NCBI RefSeq assembly: GCF_003387475.1
Contig: NZ_QUNO01000021.1
Coordinates: 124,001-188,000 of the forward strand
Source: Kutzneria buriramensis
GTDB lineage: Bacteria > Actinomycetota > Actinomycetes > Mycobacteriales > Pseudonocardiaceae
Length of the DNA stretch: 64,000 nt
Reading direction: 5' to 3'
The translations under genes were made by a program, and so were the position numbers. Shown one piece after another: positions 24,001 to 31,997 of the stretch (position 1 is its first letter; each line of letters opens with the position of its first letter). The notes under the pieces were generated by a model, which was given only the letters and a program-made list of their open reading frames with translations, did no database searches and was not told the origin of the DNA.

Positions 24001-25629
24001 TTGATCACCGTCACCGATCTCGAACTGCGCGCGGGTTCGCGCATCCTGCTCTCCGACGCCACCCTGCGCGTCCAGCCCGGCGACCGCATCGGCCTCGTCG
24101 GCCGCAACGGCGCCGGCAAGACCACCTCGCTGCGGGTGCTCGCCGGCGAGGGCCAGCCGTACGCCGGCGAGGTCCGTCGCAGCGGCGAACTCGGTTACCT
24201 GCCACAGGATCCGCGCGAGGGCGACCTCTCCGTCACGGCCAAGGACCGCGTGCTGTCGGCCCGCGGTCTGGACCAGCTGCTGCGCGAGATGGAGAAGGCG
24301 CAGACGGCCATGGCCGAGCTGGTCGACCAGAACGAGCTGGACACCGCCGTCCGCAAGTACGGCAGGCTGGAGGAGCGCTTCGGCGCGCTCGGCGGGTACG
24401 CCGCCGAGAGCGAGGCCGCGCGCATCTGCGCCAACCTCGGCCTGGCCGACCGCGTGCTGGCCCAGCCGCTGCGGACGCTGTCCGGCGGCCAGCGCCGCCG
24501 CGTCGAGCTGGCCCGGATCCTGTTCGGCGCCTCGGAATCCGGCGCCGGCGGCAAGGCCGGCACCACGCTGCTGCTGGACGAGCCGACCAACCACCTCGAC
24601 GCCGACTCGATCTCCTGGCTGCGCTCCTTCCTGCGCCAGCACACCGGCGGCCTGGTCGTGATCAGCCACGACGTCGAGCTGCTGGCCGACGTCGTGAACA
24701 AGGTGTGGTTCCTCGACGCCACCCGCGGCGAGGTCGACATCTACAACATGGGCTGGTCCAAGTACCTGGAGGCCCGGGCCGCCGACGAGAAGCGCCGCCG
24801 CCGCGAGCGGGCCAACGCCGAGAAGAAGGCGTCCGCGCTGATGGCCCAGGCCGACAAGATGCGGGCCAAGGCGACCAAGGCCGTCGCCGCGCAGAACATG
24901 GCCAAGCGCGCGGAGAAGCTGCTGTCCGGTCTGGAGGACCAGCGGACCGCCGACAAGGTCGCGAAGATCCGCTTCCCGGTGCCGGCCCCGTGCGGCAAGA
25001 CCCCGCTGATGGCCGAGGGGCTGAGCAAGTCCTACGGCTCGCTGGAGATCTTCACCGGCGTCGACCTCGCGGTCGACCGCGGCAGCAAGGTCGTGGTGCT
25101 CGGGCTGAACGGCGCCGGCAAGACCACGCTGCTGCGGCTGCTCGGCGGCATGGAGAAGCCGGACGCCGGCGGGCTCGTGCCGGGCCACGGCCTGCGGATC
25201 GGCTACTACGCGCAGGAGCACGAGACCCTCGACCACGACGCGTCGGTCTGGGCGAACATCCGGCACGCCGCGCCGGACGTTCAGGAGCAGCAGCTGCGCT
25301 CGCTGCTGGGCACGTTCCTGTTCAGCGGCGAGCAGCTGGACCAGCCGGCCGGCACGCTGTCCGGCGGCGAGAAGACCCGGCTCGCCCTGGCGGGTCTTGT
25401 GTCGAGCGCGGCCAACGTGCTTCTGTTGGATGAGCCAACCAACAACCTGGATCCGGCCAGCCGGGAGCAGGTGCTGGACGCGCTGCGGCGGTTCGAGGGC
25501 GCGGTCGTCCTCGTGACCCACGATCCGGGCGCCGTTCAGGCACTGGAACCCGAGCGGGTGATCCTGTTGCCGGACGGCACCGAGGACCACTGGTCGGATG
25601 ACTACCTGGAGCTCATCGAGTTGGCATGA
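24001..25629 (+). CDS. ABC-F family ATPase (ribosome-associated)
   Basis: A 542-residue soluble protein with two ABC cassettes and no membrane domain. Walker A motifs are GRNGAGKTT and GLNGAGKTT, signatures LSGGQRR and LSGGEKT, Walker B LLLDEPTNHLD and LLLDEPTNNLD. The linker between the cassettes (about residues 255-320) is long, helical and very basic (EKRRRRERANAEKKASALM), as in ABC-F proteins that reach into the ribosomal E site. It may protect or regulate translation. The start is TTG. A leader ORF and hairpin precede it; a small HTH gene follows. Confidence 0.92.
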   Translation: MITVTDLELRAGSRILLSDATLRVQPGDRIGLVGRNGAGKTTSLRVLAGEGQPYAGEVRRSGELGYLPQDPREGDLSVTAKDRVLSARGLDQLLREMEKAQTAMAELVDQNELDTAVRKYGRLEERFGALGGYAAESEAARICANLGLADRVLAQPLRTLSGGQRRRVELARILFGASESGAGGKAGTTLLLDEPTNHLDADSISWLRSFLRQHTGGLVVISHDVELLADVVNKVWFLDATRGEVDIYNMGWSKYLEARAADEKRRRRERANAEKKASALMAQADKMRAKATKAVAAQNMAKRAEKLLSGLEDQRTADKVAKIRFPVPAPCGKTPLMAEGLSKSYGSLEIFTGVDLAVDRGSKVVVLGLNGAGKTTLLRLLGGMEKPDAGGLVPGHGLRIGYYAQEHETLDHDASVWANIRHAAPDVQEQQLRSLLGTFLFSGEQLDQPAGTLSGGEKTRLALAGLVSSAANVLLLDEPTNNLDPASREQVLDALRRFEGAVVLVTHDPGAVQALEPERVILLPDGTEDHWSDDYLELIELA

Positions 25630-25667
25630 TCCGCTGGTCGAGCCGCTGATCTGCACCTTTGACACCA

Positions 25668-25696
25668 CTGATCACTTCACTCACTCCGGTGATCAG
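25668..25696 (+). terminator. hairpin downstream of the ABC-F gene
   Basis: CTGATCAC (25668-25675) and GTGATCAG (25689-25696) form a perfect 8-bp stem with a 13-base loop, 38 bases after the ABC-F stop. No U tract follows. It may terminate ABC-F transcription or attenuate read-through into the HTH gene. Confidence 0.5.
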
Positions 25697-25829
25697 CCAG
25701 AGGTAACTCAACGATCACTGAGCGATGATTTTGCTTGATCGCCTGGCGTTCGGGCCCGTCGTGTTCGATCATTGCGACGACAGGGGCCGCACGCGGCCCG
25801 ACCTGCACTCCCACGGAAGGCGGGACAAG

Positions 25830-26039
25830 GTGGCTGACCTGAAGAAGGGCGCCCGGATCACGGGGCCCACGCGGGACAAGCTGGCCGCTGACCTGAAGAA
25901 GAAGTACGAGAAGGGCGCCAGCATCCGCGCGCTTGCGGAGTCGACCGGGCGTTCCTACGGCTTCGTGCACCGGGTGTTGTCCGAGTCCGGCGTGCAGCTT
26001 CGGGGCCGGGGCGGTGCCACGAGGACCAAGAAGAAGTAG
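25830..26039 (+). CDS. small conserved helix-turn-helix protein
   Basis: A 69-residue, very basic protein. The central LAADLKKKYEKGASIRALAE followed by GRSYGFVHRVLSESGV is a helix-turn-helix of a type widely conserved in actinobacteria, and the tail GRGGATRTKKK is lysine-rich. It probably binds DNA. GTG at 25830 is chosen because the sequence from VADLKKGARITGPTRDK onward matches how I recall these proteins beginning. It lies 200 bases after the ABC-F gene and converges on the PBP gene. Confidence 0.75.
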   Translation: MADLKKGARITGPTRDKLAADLKKKYEKGASIRALAESTGRSYGFVHRVLSESGVQLRGRGGATRTKKK

Positions 26040-26049
26040 GGCGAGGCTG

Positions 26050-26086
26050 CACCCGGACGACCAGATTCCGCTCGGCCGTCCGGGTG
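26050..26086. terminator. bidirectional hairpin terminator
   Basis: CACCCGGACG (26050-26059) and CGTCCGGGTG (26077-26086) form a perfect 10-bp stem around a 17-base loop. It lies between the convergent HTH and PBP genes (stops at 26039 and 26098), where a shared terminator is expected. It lacks a U tract. Confidence 0.65.
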
Positions 26087-26097
26087 ATCAGTAGGGA

Positions 26098-27687
26098 TCA
26101 GCCGATCGCGCGCAGGAACGCGCCGGCCACGTTCACCGCGGGGCCGGACTCGTCGGCGTGCGGCAGCAGGACCGCGAACGCGACATCGCCGCGGTAGCCG
26201 ACGAACCAGCCGTGCGCGGGTCCGTCGCCGACCTCGGCCGTGCCGGTCTTGCCGAACGTGTTGGGCAGCGAGGCCAGCGAGCGCGCGGTGCCGCTCGTGA
26301 CCACCTCGCGCATCATGCCCTGCACCTGGCCGAGCACGGACGCCGACGGCGGTGCGATCATGCCGCTGGCGGTGGTCTGCTGACCCCTGATCAACACCGG
26401 CGTCGGCACGTGTCCGCTGTGGACGGTGGCGGCGGCGACGGCCATGCCGAACGGGCTCACCAGCACGGTGCCCTGGCCGAAGCCGTCGACCGCGCGGTCC
26501 ACCTCGTCGTCGGCCGGGTCGACGCGCCCGGTGTTGGTCGTCATGCCCGGGATGTCGAAGTCCACGCCGAGGCCGAGCTGCTTTGCGGCGGTGGGCAGGT
26601 CGTTCGCGCCCAGATTGGCCGCCAGCTGGGCGAAAGTCGTGTTGCACGAGGCCGCGAACGCCGAGTGCACCGGCGTGGCGAAGTCGGGCGGGCTGCCGGA
26701 GGAGACGCCGTCCTCGTTGGGGATCGTACGCGGTCCGATTTGGACGGTGTGCGGGCAGGTCACTATGGAGTTCGCGGTCACGCCGTGCTGGAACGCCGCC
26801 GTGGCCGTGGCGATCTTGAACGTGGAGCCCGGCGGGAACGTCCCCGTCAGCGGGCTCAGCCCCGCCGTGTCGAAGGCGGAGTTGGTGGCCACGGCGAGGA
26901 CTTCGCCGGTGGACGCCGACAGCGCGACCAGGCTGGCCTGCCCCTGGAAGCCGTCCACCGCCTTCTGTGCCGCGTCCTGCATGCCGGCGTCGATGGTCAG
27001 CGCGTAGGCCGCCTTCTTGGCGCCGTCCTGTTGCCGCAACGTCTTCACGTCCGCGCCCGAGGCGTCCACGACGGTGATCGAGTGACCGTCGACTGCCTGG
27101 AGATCGGCCCCGATCGCTTGCTGCACACCGCCTTTCAGCGTCCTCGGCACGGCGTCGAGCTTCATCGGGTTGCCGGCGCGGTCGGTCAGCGAGGAGCCGC
27201 CGGGAGTCGTGCGCAGCGCCAGCGACTGCCCCTTGCCCAGGTCGGGCTGGATCGCCGCGTCCGACCAGTGCACGAGCCACTTTCCGTTGCGCTGCACCAG
27301 TTGCAGCTGGACCTGGTACGGATAGTCGAGCTGGCCCTGGTTCCAGTCGACGGCCGCGGTGGCCGTGGTGTTCGTCGGCGCGCCGGCGAGGCTGGCCGTC
27401 AACCGTGCGCCGCTCATGTTCTTGTACAGCAGGGTGAGCGCCGCCGACGCCGACGTGGAGTCGTCGGTGAGGTCGGCGGCCGCCTGCGCGTTCGTCGCGG
27501 CGAACGCCTGCACGTAGGCGCGCGCGACATCGTTGGCGGACAACGGCTGCGGGTCGGTCGCCGGCGAGCTGTTCACGTAGTGCGACGGGGGTCCGGGGTG
27601 GAACAGCAGGTAGGCGGCGGTCGCGATGACGGCGACCACCGCCGTGCCGCCCGTGCCCAGGATCCATCGTCTGGTCTTCGGCTGCAT
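26098..27687 (-). CDS. penicillin-binding transpeptidase with MecA_N-like domain (class B PBP)
   Basis: A 529-residue membrane-anchored D,D-transpeptidase. One N-terminal helix (about 8-28) is followed by an NTF2/MecA_N-like domain (about 50-150), a dimerisation region and the transpeptidase. Active-site motifs are STFK with Ser288, SCN and KTGTAE. It cross-links peptidoglycan outside the membrane. MecA_N-type PBPs are sometimes low-affinity for beta-lactams; whether this one is cannot be told. It appears to be a single-gene unit. Confidence 0.9.
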   Translation of the reverse strand: MQPKTRRWILGTGGTAVVAVIATAAYLLFHPGPPSHYVNSSPATDPQPLSANDVARAYVQAFAATNAQAAADLTDDSTSASAALTLLYKNMSGARLTASLAGAPTNTTATAAVDWNQGQLDYPYQVQLQLVQRNGKWLVHWSDAAIQPDLGKGQSLALRTTPGGSSLTDRAGNPMKLDAVPRTLKGGVQQAIGADLQAVDGHSITVVDASGADVKTLRQQDGAKKAAYALTIDAGMQDAAQKAVDGFQGQASLVALSASTGEVLAVATNSAFDTAGLSPLTGTFPPGSTFKIATATAAFQHGVTANSIVTCPHTVQIGPRTIPNEDGVSSGSPPDFATPVHSAFAASCNTTFAQLAANLGANDLPTAAKQLGLGVDFDIPGMTTNTGRVDPADDEVDRAVDGFGQGTVLVSPFGMAVAAATVHSGHVPTPVLIRGQQTTASGMIAPPSASVLGQVQGMMREVVTSGTARSLASLPNTFGKTGTAEVGDGPAHGWFVGYRGDVAFAVLLPHADESGPAVNVAGAFLRAIG

Positions 27688-27789
27688 ATGAAGTTCAGGC
27701 CCCCCTTGGCGTCGGATCGCTGATCGGACGCTAGCCCTTCCCGGACTTCCTTTCCTCGGTATTACTACTCACACCCGGTGTCTACTGGG

Positions 27790-28512
27790 TCACGCCAGGA
27801 CTTCGATCCGGGGCGTGTACTTGGCCAGCAGTGCCTTGTTGGCGGCGTCGCCGCCCTCGACGTTGGCGCTGCGCCACAGCGGCAGGTCGAATCCGGTCGC
27901 CGCCGCCCGGTCCAGCAGCCGCACCAGCAGCAGGTTCCACAGGAAGGCGTTGGCCAGAGAGGAACTCGGCGCGGTCACCGGGGCGCCGGCCGGGTAGGCG
28001 GAATCGCCCGGGATGACCAGATTGTCCAGCACGAACGTGGCCTCCTCGGCGAGCGTGGTGCCGGCCCGCTTCGGCGCCACCGAGCTCGTCGGCAGCGAGG
28101 TGAACGCCACCACCGGCGTGTCGGCCGCCTTGGCCTGCCGGGCCAGCTCCACCGGGTACGGGTTGACGCCCGAGGTGGAGAAGATCATCAGCACGTCGTG
28201 CTCGCCGAGCTCGATGCCGGCCAGCACCTCCGCGGCCAGCCCGGACCGCCGCTCCGCGGTGGTGCTCGACACCGCGCCGTGCATCGGCAGCAGCGACGGG
28301 TGGTAGAGCGGCCGCACGCAGGCCAGGCCGCCGGCGCGGTAGAACGTCTCGGCGACGGCGGCCAGCGAGTGCCCGGCGCCCGCGGACAGCACGACGCCGT
28401 CCTGGGAGATCCCGGCCAGCAGCACGTCCGCGACCTTGTCCAGGGTGTCGGCGTTGTGCCGCTCGATGCGGCCCAGCTCCTCGCGCAGCGAGGTGCCGTA
28501 GTCCTCGGTCAT
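27790..28512 (-). CDS. SIS-domain protein (sugar isomerase domain, UPF0309-like)
   Basis: A 240-residue protein. The sugar-phosphate site is visible as SAGAGHSLAAVAETFYRAGG and the phosphate-binding STSGVNPYPVELA. Members bind phosphosugars or amino-sugar phosphates. ATG at 28512 is chosen because GGAGG precedes it by 7 bases; an in-frame ATG at 28545 lies inside the operator. A site very like the DasR consensus lies 24-39 bases upstream, pointing to N-acetylglucosamine metabolism. The PBP gene lies downstream on the same strand, about 100 bases away. Confidence 0.82.
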   Translation of the reverse strand: MTEDYGTSLREELGRIERHNADTLDKVADVLLAGISQDGVVLSAGAGHSLAAVAETFYRAGGLACVRPLYHPSLLPMHGAVSSTTAERRSGLAAEVLAGIELGEHDVLMIFSTSGVNPYPVELARQAKAADTPVVAFTSLPTSSVAPKRAGTTLAEEATFVLDNLVIPGDSAYPAGAPVTAPSSSLANAFLWNLLLVRLLDRAAATGFDLPLWRSANVEGGDAANKALLAKYTPRIEVLA

Positions 28513-28535
28513 TCCACAGCCTCCGTGCCGGTGTG

Positions 28536-28551
28536 ATTGGTCCATACCACT
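28536..28551. promoter_or_regulatory. DasR-like (dre) operator
   Basis: ATTGGTCCATACCACT matches the recalled dre consensus ACTGGTCTAGACCAGT, with the dyad TGGT-N4-ACCA intact. It lies directly upstream of the SIS-domain gene. DasR and related HutC-type GntR regulators control amino-sugar uptake and use. The regulator itself is not in the window. Confidence 0.55.
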
Positions 28552-28563
28552 AAACCCCGGCCG

Positions 28564-28896
28564 TCAAGACTCCTCAACCATCCGGTCCAGATGGCGCTCC
28601 AGCGCGTCCAGGTGCTCCGACCACAGCCGCCGGTACGGCGCGAGCCAGTCGTCGAGCTCGCGCAGGGGATCCAGGCGCAGCCGGTAGCAGCGGCGCTGCG
28701 CGTCCACCCGCACCGTCACCAGGCCGGCCTCGCGCAGCACCCGCAGGTGCTTGGACACCGCGGGCTGGCTGAGCTCCAGCTGGTCGACGAGCTGGTTGAC
28801 GGACCGCTCCTGCACCCGCAGCAGGTCCAGGATGCGACGCCGGCTCGGCTCCGCGAGCACTTCGAAGGTGGTGGCCACGCTGTTGGAGTACGTCAC
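28564..28896 (-). CDS. ArsR/SmtB-family transcriptional regulator
   Basis: A 110-residue winged-helix repressor: FEVLAEPSRRRILDLLRVQE, VDQLELSQPAVSKHLRVLREAGLV, and the wing VDAQRRCYRL. The C-terminal LDPLRELDDWLAPYRRLWSEHLDAL resembles the non-metal SdpR-like ArsR proteins often paired with SRPBCC or ATPase genes; none is adjacent. The start is GTG. An imperfect palindrome 8 bases upstream is a probable autoregulatory site. Confidence 0.88.
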   Translation of the reverse strand: MTYSNSVATTFEVLAEPSRRRILDLLRVQERSVNQLVDQLELSQPAVSKHLRVLREAGLVTVRVDAQRRCYRLRLDPLRELDDWLAPYRRLWSEHLDALERHLDRMVEES

Positions 28897-28903
28897 CGGC
28901 TAT

Positions 28904-28919
28904 ATGCTTGTCAAGGCAT
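28904..28919. promoter_or_regulatory. palindromic operator upstream of the ArsR gene
   Basis: ATGCTTGTCAAGGCAT is an imperfect 16-bp palindrome (ATGC...GCAT and TTG/CAA halves) immediately upstream of the ArsR start. This is the usual position of ArsR autoregulatory sites. Confidence 0.5.
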
Positions 28920-28938
28920 GAGCGAGCTTGCGAGCGAT

Positions 28939-29964
28939 TCAATCGATGCCGAGCGTGCCGACGCGGCCTTTCTCGCCGGCGGCCCAGCAGGTCACCGGCG
29001 TCGGGCAGTCGACGGTGTCGAAACTGCCGGTGTCGAACTGCCGCCAGTGCCGGCCGCCGTCCAGGCTCAGATCGCTGCCGTTCGGGCCGACCGCGACCAC
29101 CGCGTCGCCCAGCAGCCAGGCCGCGCCGGAGCGGTAGCCGCTGACCGTCGCGGACTGCCAGGACCGGCCGCCGTTCTGGCTGGTGGCCGCCGAACCGGTC
29201 GCGGGCGCCGAGAAGTCGCCGCCGACGGCGACGCCGTGGTCGCGATCGCGGAAGGCCACCGCGAACACGCCCGAGGACTGGCTGCTGGGCAGGGGAGTGG
29301 CCGTCGTCTGCCAGGTCCGGCCCCGGTCACTCGAGTGGTAGACGCGGGACTGCGCCCCGCCGCCGCTGCCGATCCAGGCGTCCCTGGGGCCGCTGGTGGC
29401 GATGCACTGCCCGCTGGCCGCGAACCCCGCCTCGCCGGGTTGCGCCGCCGGCATGCCGGCGTTGGGCAGGATCTGCCAGCTGCGGCCGCCATCGTCGGTG
29501 GCGAGGACCTCGAACCTGCCGCCGACCGGGTCGCCGACGATCAGGCCGTGCCGCTGGTCGAAGAACGCCATGCAGTCGTAGAAGGCGTTCGGGTCGGTGT
29601 TGGTCTGCGTCTGCTGCCACGACTTGCCGCCGTCGTCCGTGCGGTAGACGCGGGAGCTGTCGCCCGGGCCGATCGCCAGCGCGACCGCGTGCTGCGCGTC
29701 GAACGCCTGGATGTCGCGGAAGTCGAGGGTGGCCGTGTTCGGCGGGGCGACCTGGCCCCACGTCCGGCCGCCGTCGGTCGTGCGCAGGATCGTGCCCGCG
29801 CTGCCGCTCGCCCAGGCCGTCAGCGGGCTCACCGCCGACAGTCCTCGCAGGCGCGCGGTGGATCCCGTCGGATGCAGTCGCCAGGTGGGGCCCGTCGTCG
29901 CCTCGGCGGTCGTCGCCGTGGTGATCACCAGCAGTGCCGCCACGATTCCCGTGATCCACCTCAT
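28939..29964 (-). CDS. secreted BNR-repeat beta-propeller protein (YCF48/photosystem II stability-like)
   Basis: A 341-residue exported protein with an N-terminal signal peptide (about 1-22, ending TTAEA). At least five repeats of the BNR type are visible (TTDGGRTWGQ, TDDGGKSWQQ, TDDGGRSWQI, SSDRGRTWQT, SQNGGRSWQS, SLDGGRHWRQ), forming a propeller. Bacterial members are often annotated as oxidoreductases without evidence. It may bind glycans or protein partners in the wall. Confidence 0.8.
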   Translation of the reverse strand: MRWITGIVAALLVITTATTAEATTGPTWRLHPTGSTARLRGLSAVSPLTAWASGSAGTILRTTDGGRTWGQVAPPNTATLDFRDIQAFDAQHAVALAIGPGDSSRVYRTDDGGKSWQQTQTNTDPNAFYDCMAFFDQRHGLIVGDPVGGRFEVLATDDGGRSWQILPNAGMPAAQPGEAGFAASGQCIATSGPRDAWIGSGGGAQSRVYHSSDRGRTWQTTATPLPSSQSSGVFAVAFRDRDHGVAVGGDFSAPATGSAATSQNGGRSWQSATVSGYRSGAAWLLGDAVVAVGPNGSDLSLDGGRHWRQFDTGSFDTVDCPTPVTCWAAGEKGRVGTLGID

Positions 29965-29979
29965 GGGGCGGACGCTACC

Positions 29980-30537
29980 TCACCGGGGAAGGTCCGCCGG
30001 GCGGTCGACGTCGTGCCCGTCCGCGACATCTTCACAGGGGATCTCCGTGACGTCGTGCCTTCTGAGATACGCCCGCGCGCCCCGGTCGCCCTCGGCCGAG
30101 TCGTGCACCCCGTGCCAGTGGTCGCGCCCGATCAGCACCGGGTGCCCGCGCATGCCGTGGTACGTCGCCGCCGCGAGCGCCGTCGGCGTGGCGTGGTCGA
30201 TGATCCTTTTGATCGCCTCCGCGGTGACCCCCGGCAGATCCACCGTCATCACCGCCACCGCGGTCTCGTCGTGCAGGGCCTGGATTCCCGCCCGCAGCGA
30301 CGATCCCATTCCCGTCGGCCAGTCCGGGTTCTCCACGACCACCGCGTCACCGAGGTCGGCGGCACGGACCTGGTCGATGGCCGCCCCGGCGACGACATAG
30401 ACGGTGGCGCAGCCGGCCGCCCGCAGCCGATCGACCGTCGACTCCACGAACAGCCGGCCACGGTAGGGCACGAGTGCCTTGGGCATGCCGTACCGCCGGC
30501 CCTCACCGGCCGCCAGCACCAATCCCGCCACGGTCAC
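29980..30537 (-). CDS. MobA-like nucleotidyltransferase (NTP transferase family)
   Basis: A 185-residue protein with the N-terminal LVLAAGEGRRYGMPKAL loop that binds the nucleotide, VENPDWPTGMGSSLRAGI, and the metal-binding MTVDLPGV. This pattern fits the MocA/MobA group, which transfers CMP or GMP to molybdopterin, and related enzymes. No molybdoenzyme genes are nearby, so the acceptor is uncertain. It lies 15 bases upstream of the BNR protein gene on the same strand. Confidence 0.82.
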   Translation of the reverse strand: MTVAGLVLAAGEGRRYGMPKALVPYRGRLFVESTVDRLRAAGCATVYVVAGAAIDQVRAADLGDAVVVENPDWPTGMGSSLRAGIQALHDETAVAVMTVDLPGVTAEAIKRIIDHATPTALAAATYHGMRGHPVLIGRDHWHGVHDSAEGDRGARAYLRRHDVTEIPCEDVADGHDVDRPADLPR

Positions 30538-30572
30538 CCGGCGATCCTAGATCGCCGGGTGACACGGAGGGG

Positions 30573-31751
30573 CTAGGCGCCGGCGCTGCGCATCTGTTCG
30601 TTCATGATCAGGAAGGCGCCGAGGCCGTGGGGGTCGTTCACGGCCTTCGGACGCGCCAGATAGAAGGCGGTGTCGCCGACGTTGGTGCCGATGCAGATGT
30701 CGGCGATGTTGGTCAGGCCGTCGCTGCCGACGGTGACCTGGGCCAGCACGCCCTTGTAGCCACGGTTGGCCACGGCCTGGTAGCTGTGGTCGATGTAGCC
30801 CTTCTGCACGGCCTTGGACAGCGTGTAGGTGAACATCGCCGAGCAGGACGTCTCGGTCCAGTTGCCGGCCAGCGTGGGCTTCTCCGGCACCTGGAACCAG
30901 CGGCCGGTCTTCGGGTCCTGGTACCTGCGGATGGCCTTGGCCAGGTTCTGCACGTTCTGCACGATTTTGGCCCGGTTCGGGTCGGACCGCGGCGTGTAGT
31001 CGAGGATGTCCACGCTGGCCATCGCGTACCAGCCGATCGACCGGCACCAGAACTCGGGGGAGTGGTGCGTGGTGGGGTCGGCCCAGGTCTGCGTGCCGGA
31101 CTCGTCGTAGGCGTGGAAGAAGAAGCCGGACGGGTCGGCGAGGTGGCTGCCGTAGATCACCAGCTGCTTGGCCGCCTCGGCGTTGGCGTACGCGGAGTCG
31201 TTGAAGGTGGCGCCGTAGCGCTCCAGGAACGGCAGCACCATGTAGGTGCCGTCCAGCCACAGCTGGTGCTGGCGGCTGGTGGCGTGCCAGAACCCGCCGT
31301 CGGCGGTGCGCGGGTAGGTGTTCAGCCGGGTCCGGATCTGCGCGGCGGCCGTCTGGTACCGCGGGTCCTTGGTCTCCTGGTACAGCAGCACCAGCAGGTT
31401 GCCGGACTGCATCGAGTCGAGGCTGCTGAAGCTGTTGCTGACCTTGCCGTTGGCATCGACGAAGCGGTCCACCCAGGCCTTGATGTAGTCCAGGTACGCC
31501 TTGTTGTGGGTGCGCTTGTAGACCAGGAACTGGCCGTAGAGGTAGAGGCCGGTCTGGTAGCCCCAGCTGCCGAGCGTGTCCGGCGTGAAGCGCTTCGTCG
31601 TCGAGTCGACGACGGCCTTGGACCAGTCCGTGGTGGGCTGCGGGTGGGCGGGGGCCGCGGTGGCCGTGACCGGCAGGATCGGGGCGAGGCTGGCGACCAG
31701 GACGATCCCGATCCGTCGGATCCAGCCGCTCCGCGTGCGCGGGCTGGGCAT
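30573..31751 (-). CDS. secreted GH105/GH88-like unsaturated glucuronyl or rhamnogalacturonyl hydrolase
   Basis: A 392-residue exported (alpha/alpha)6-barrel protein with a signal peptide (about 1-33, basic start MPSPRTRSGWIRR). The barrel segments SWGYQTGLYLYG, SRQHQLWLDGTYMVLPFLERY, FFFHAYDESG and SPEFWCRSIGWYAMA follow the YteR/UGH pattern, with Asp in LDGTYMV as the probable catalytic acid. The family removes unsaturated uronic acids left by pectin or other polysaccharide lyases. ATG has GAGGAG upstream. A LacI-like site is found in its promoter region. Confidence 0.85.
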   Translation of the reverse strand: MPSPRTRSGWIRRIGIVLVASLAPILPVTATAAPAHPQPTTDWSKAVVDSTTKRFTPDTLGSWGYQTGLYLYGQFLVYKRTHNKAYLDYIKAWVDRFVDANGKVSNSFSSLDSMQSGNLLVLLYQETKDPRYQTAAAQIRTRLNTYPRTADGGFWHATSRQHQLWLDGTYMVLPFLERYGATFNDSAYANAEAAKQLVIYGSHLADPSGFFFHAYDESGTQTWADPTTHHSPEFWCRSIGWYAMASVDILDYTPRSDPNRAKIVQNVQNLAKAIRRYQDPKTGRWFQVPEKPTLAGNWTETSCSAMFTYTLSKAVQKGYIDHSYQAVANRGYKGVLAQVTVGSDGLTNIADICIGTNVGDTAFYLARPKAVNDPHGLGAFLIMNEQMRSAGA

Positions 31752-31840
31752 CGTGCTCCTCTCGATGGAGCCCGCGGCGGGAGGCTCGTGGCGTGTCCTT
31801 GAACGAAGTACTCCGGTCACGGTCGGCGCGTCAAGCCTGG

Positions 31841-31904
31841 ACATCCGATCTATGGCCCTAGTATCTGTCTGGAATACGCTTTCCTTGCTAAGGTCATCGG
31901 ATGT
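31841..31904. promoter_or_regulatory. divergent control region: LacI-like site within a wide 9-bp inverted repeat
   Basis: ACATCCGAT (31841-31849) and ATCGGATGT (31896-31904) are a perfect 9-bp inverted repeat separated by 46 bases. Between them is GGAATACGCTTTCC (31871-31884), similar to the GGAAA-CG-TTTCC sites of LacI-family repressors. The region separates the GH105 gene from the divergent GH46-like gene, so both may respond to the same sugar signal (inference). Confidence 0.45.
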
Positions 31905-31997
31905 TTTGATGGCTAGGCCGAACGGTTGAACCGGACGGGGCCTACCTGCGTAAATCCAGTGGTGTGCGCTATCCGATCGAGTACGGGGCGAACGCGA

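Noticed and set aside
28921-28944. Short repeat-like GAGCGAGCTTGCGAGCGA near the ArsR promoter
   Set aside because: It resembles simple sequence common in actinomycetes; with one copy seen here, no claim can be made.
31926-31997. TTG 31926 as start of the GH46-like gene
   Set aside because: No ribosome site, and the added 24 residues run across the promoter region; GTG 31998 gives a short tail before the membrane helix.
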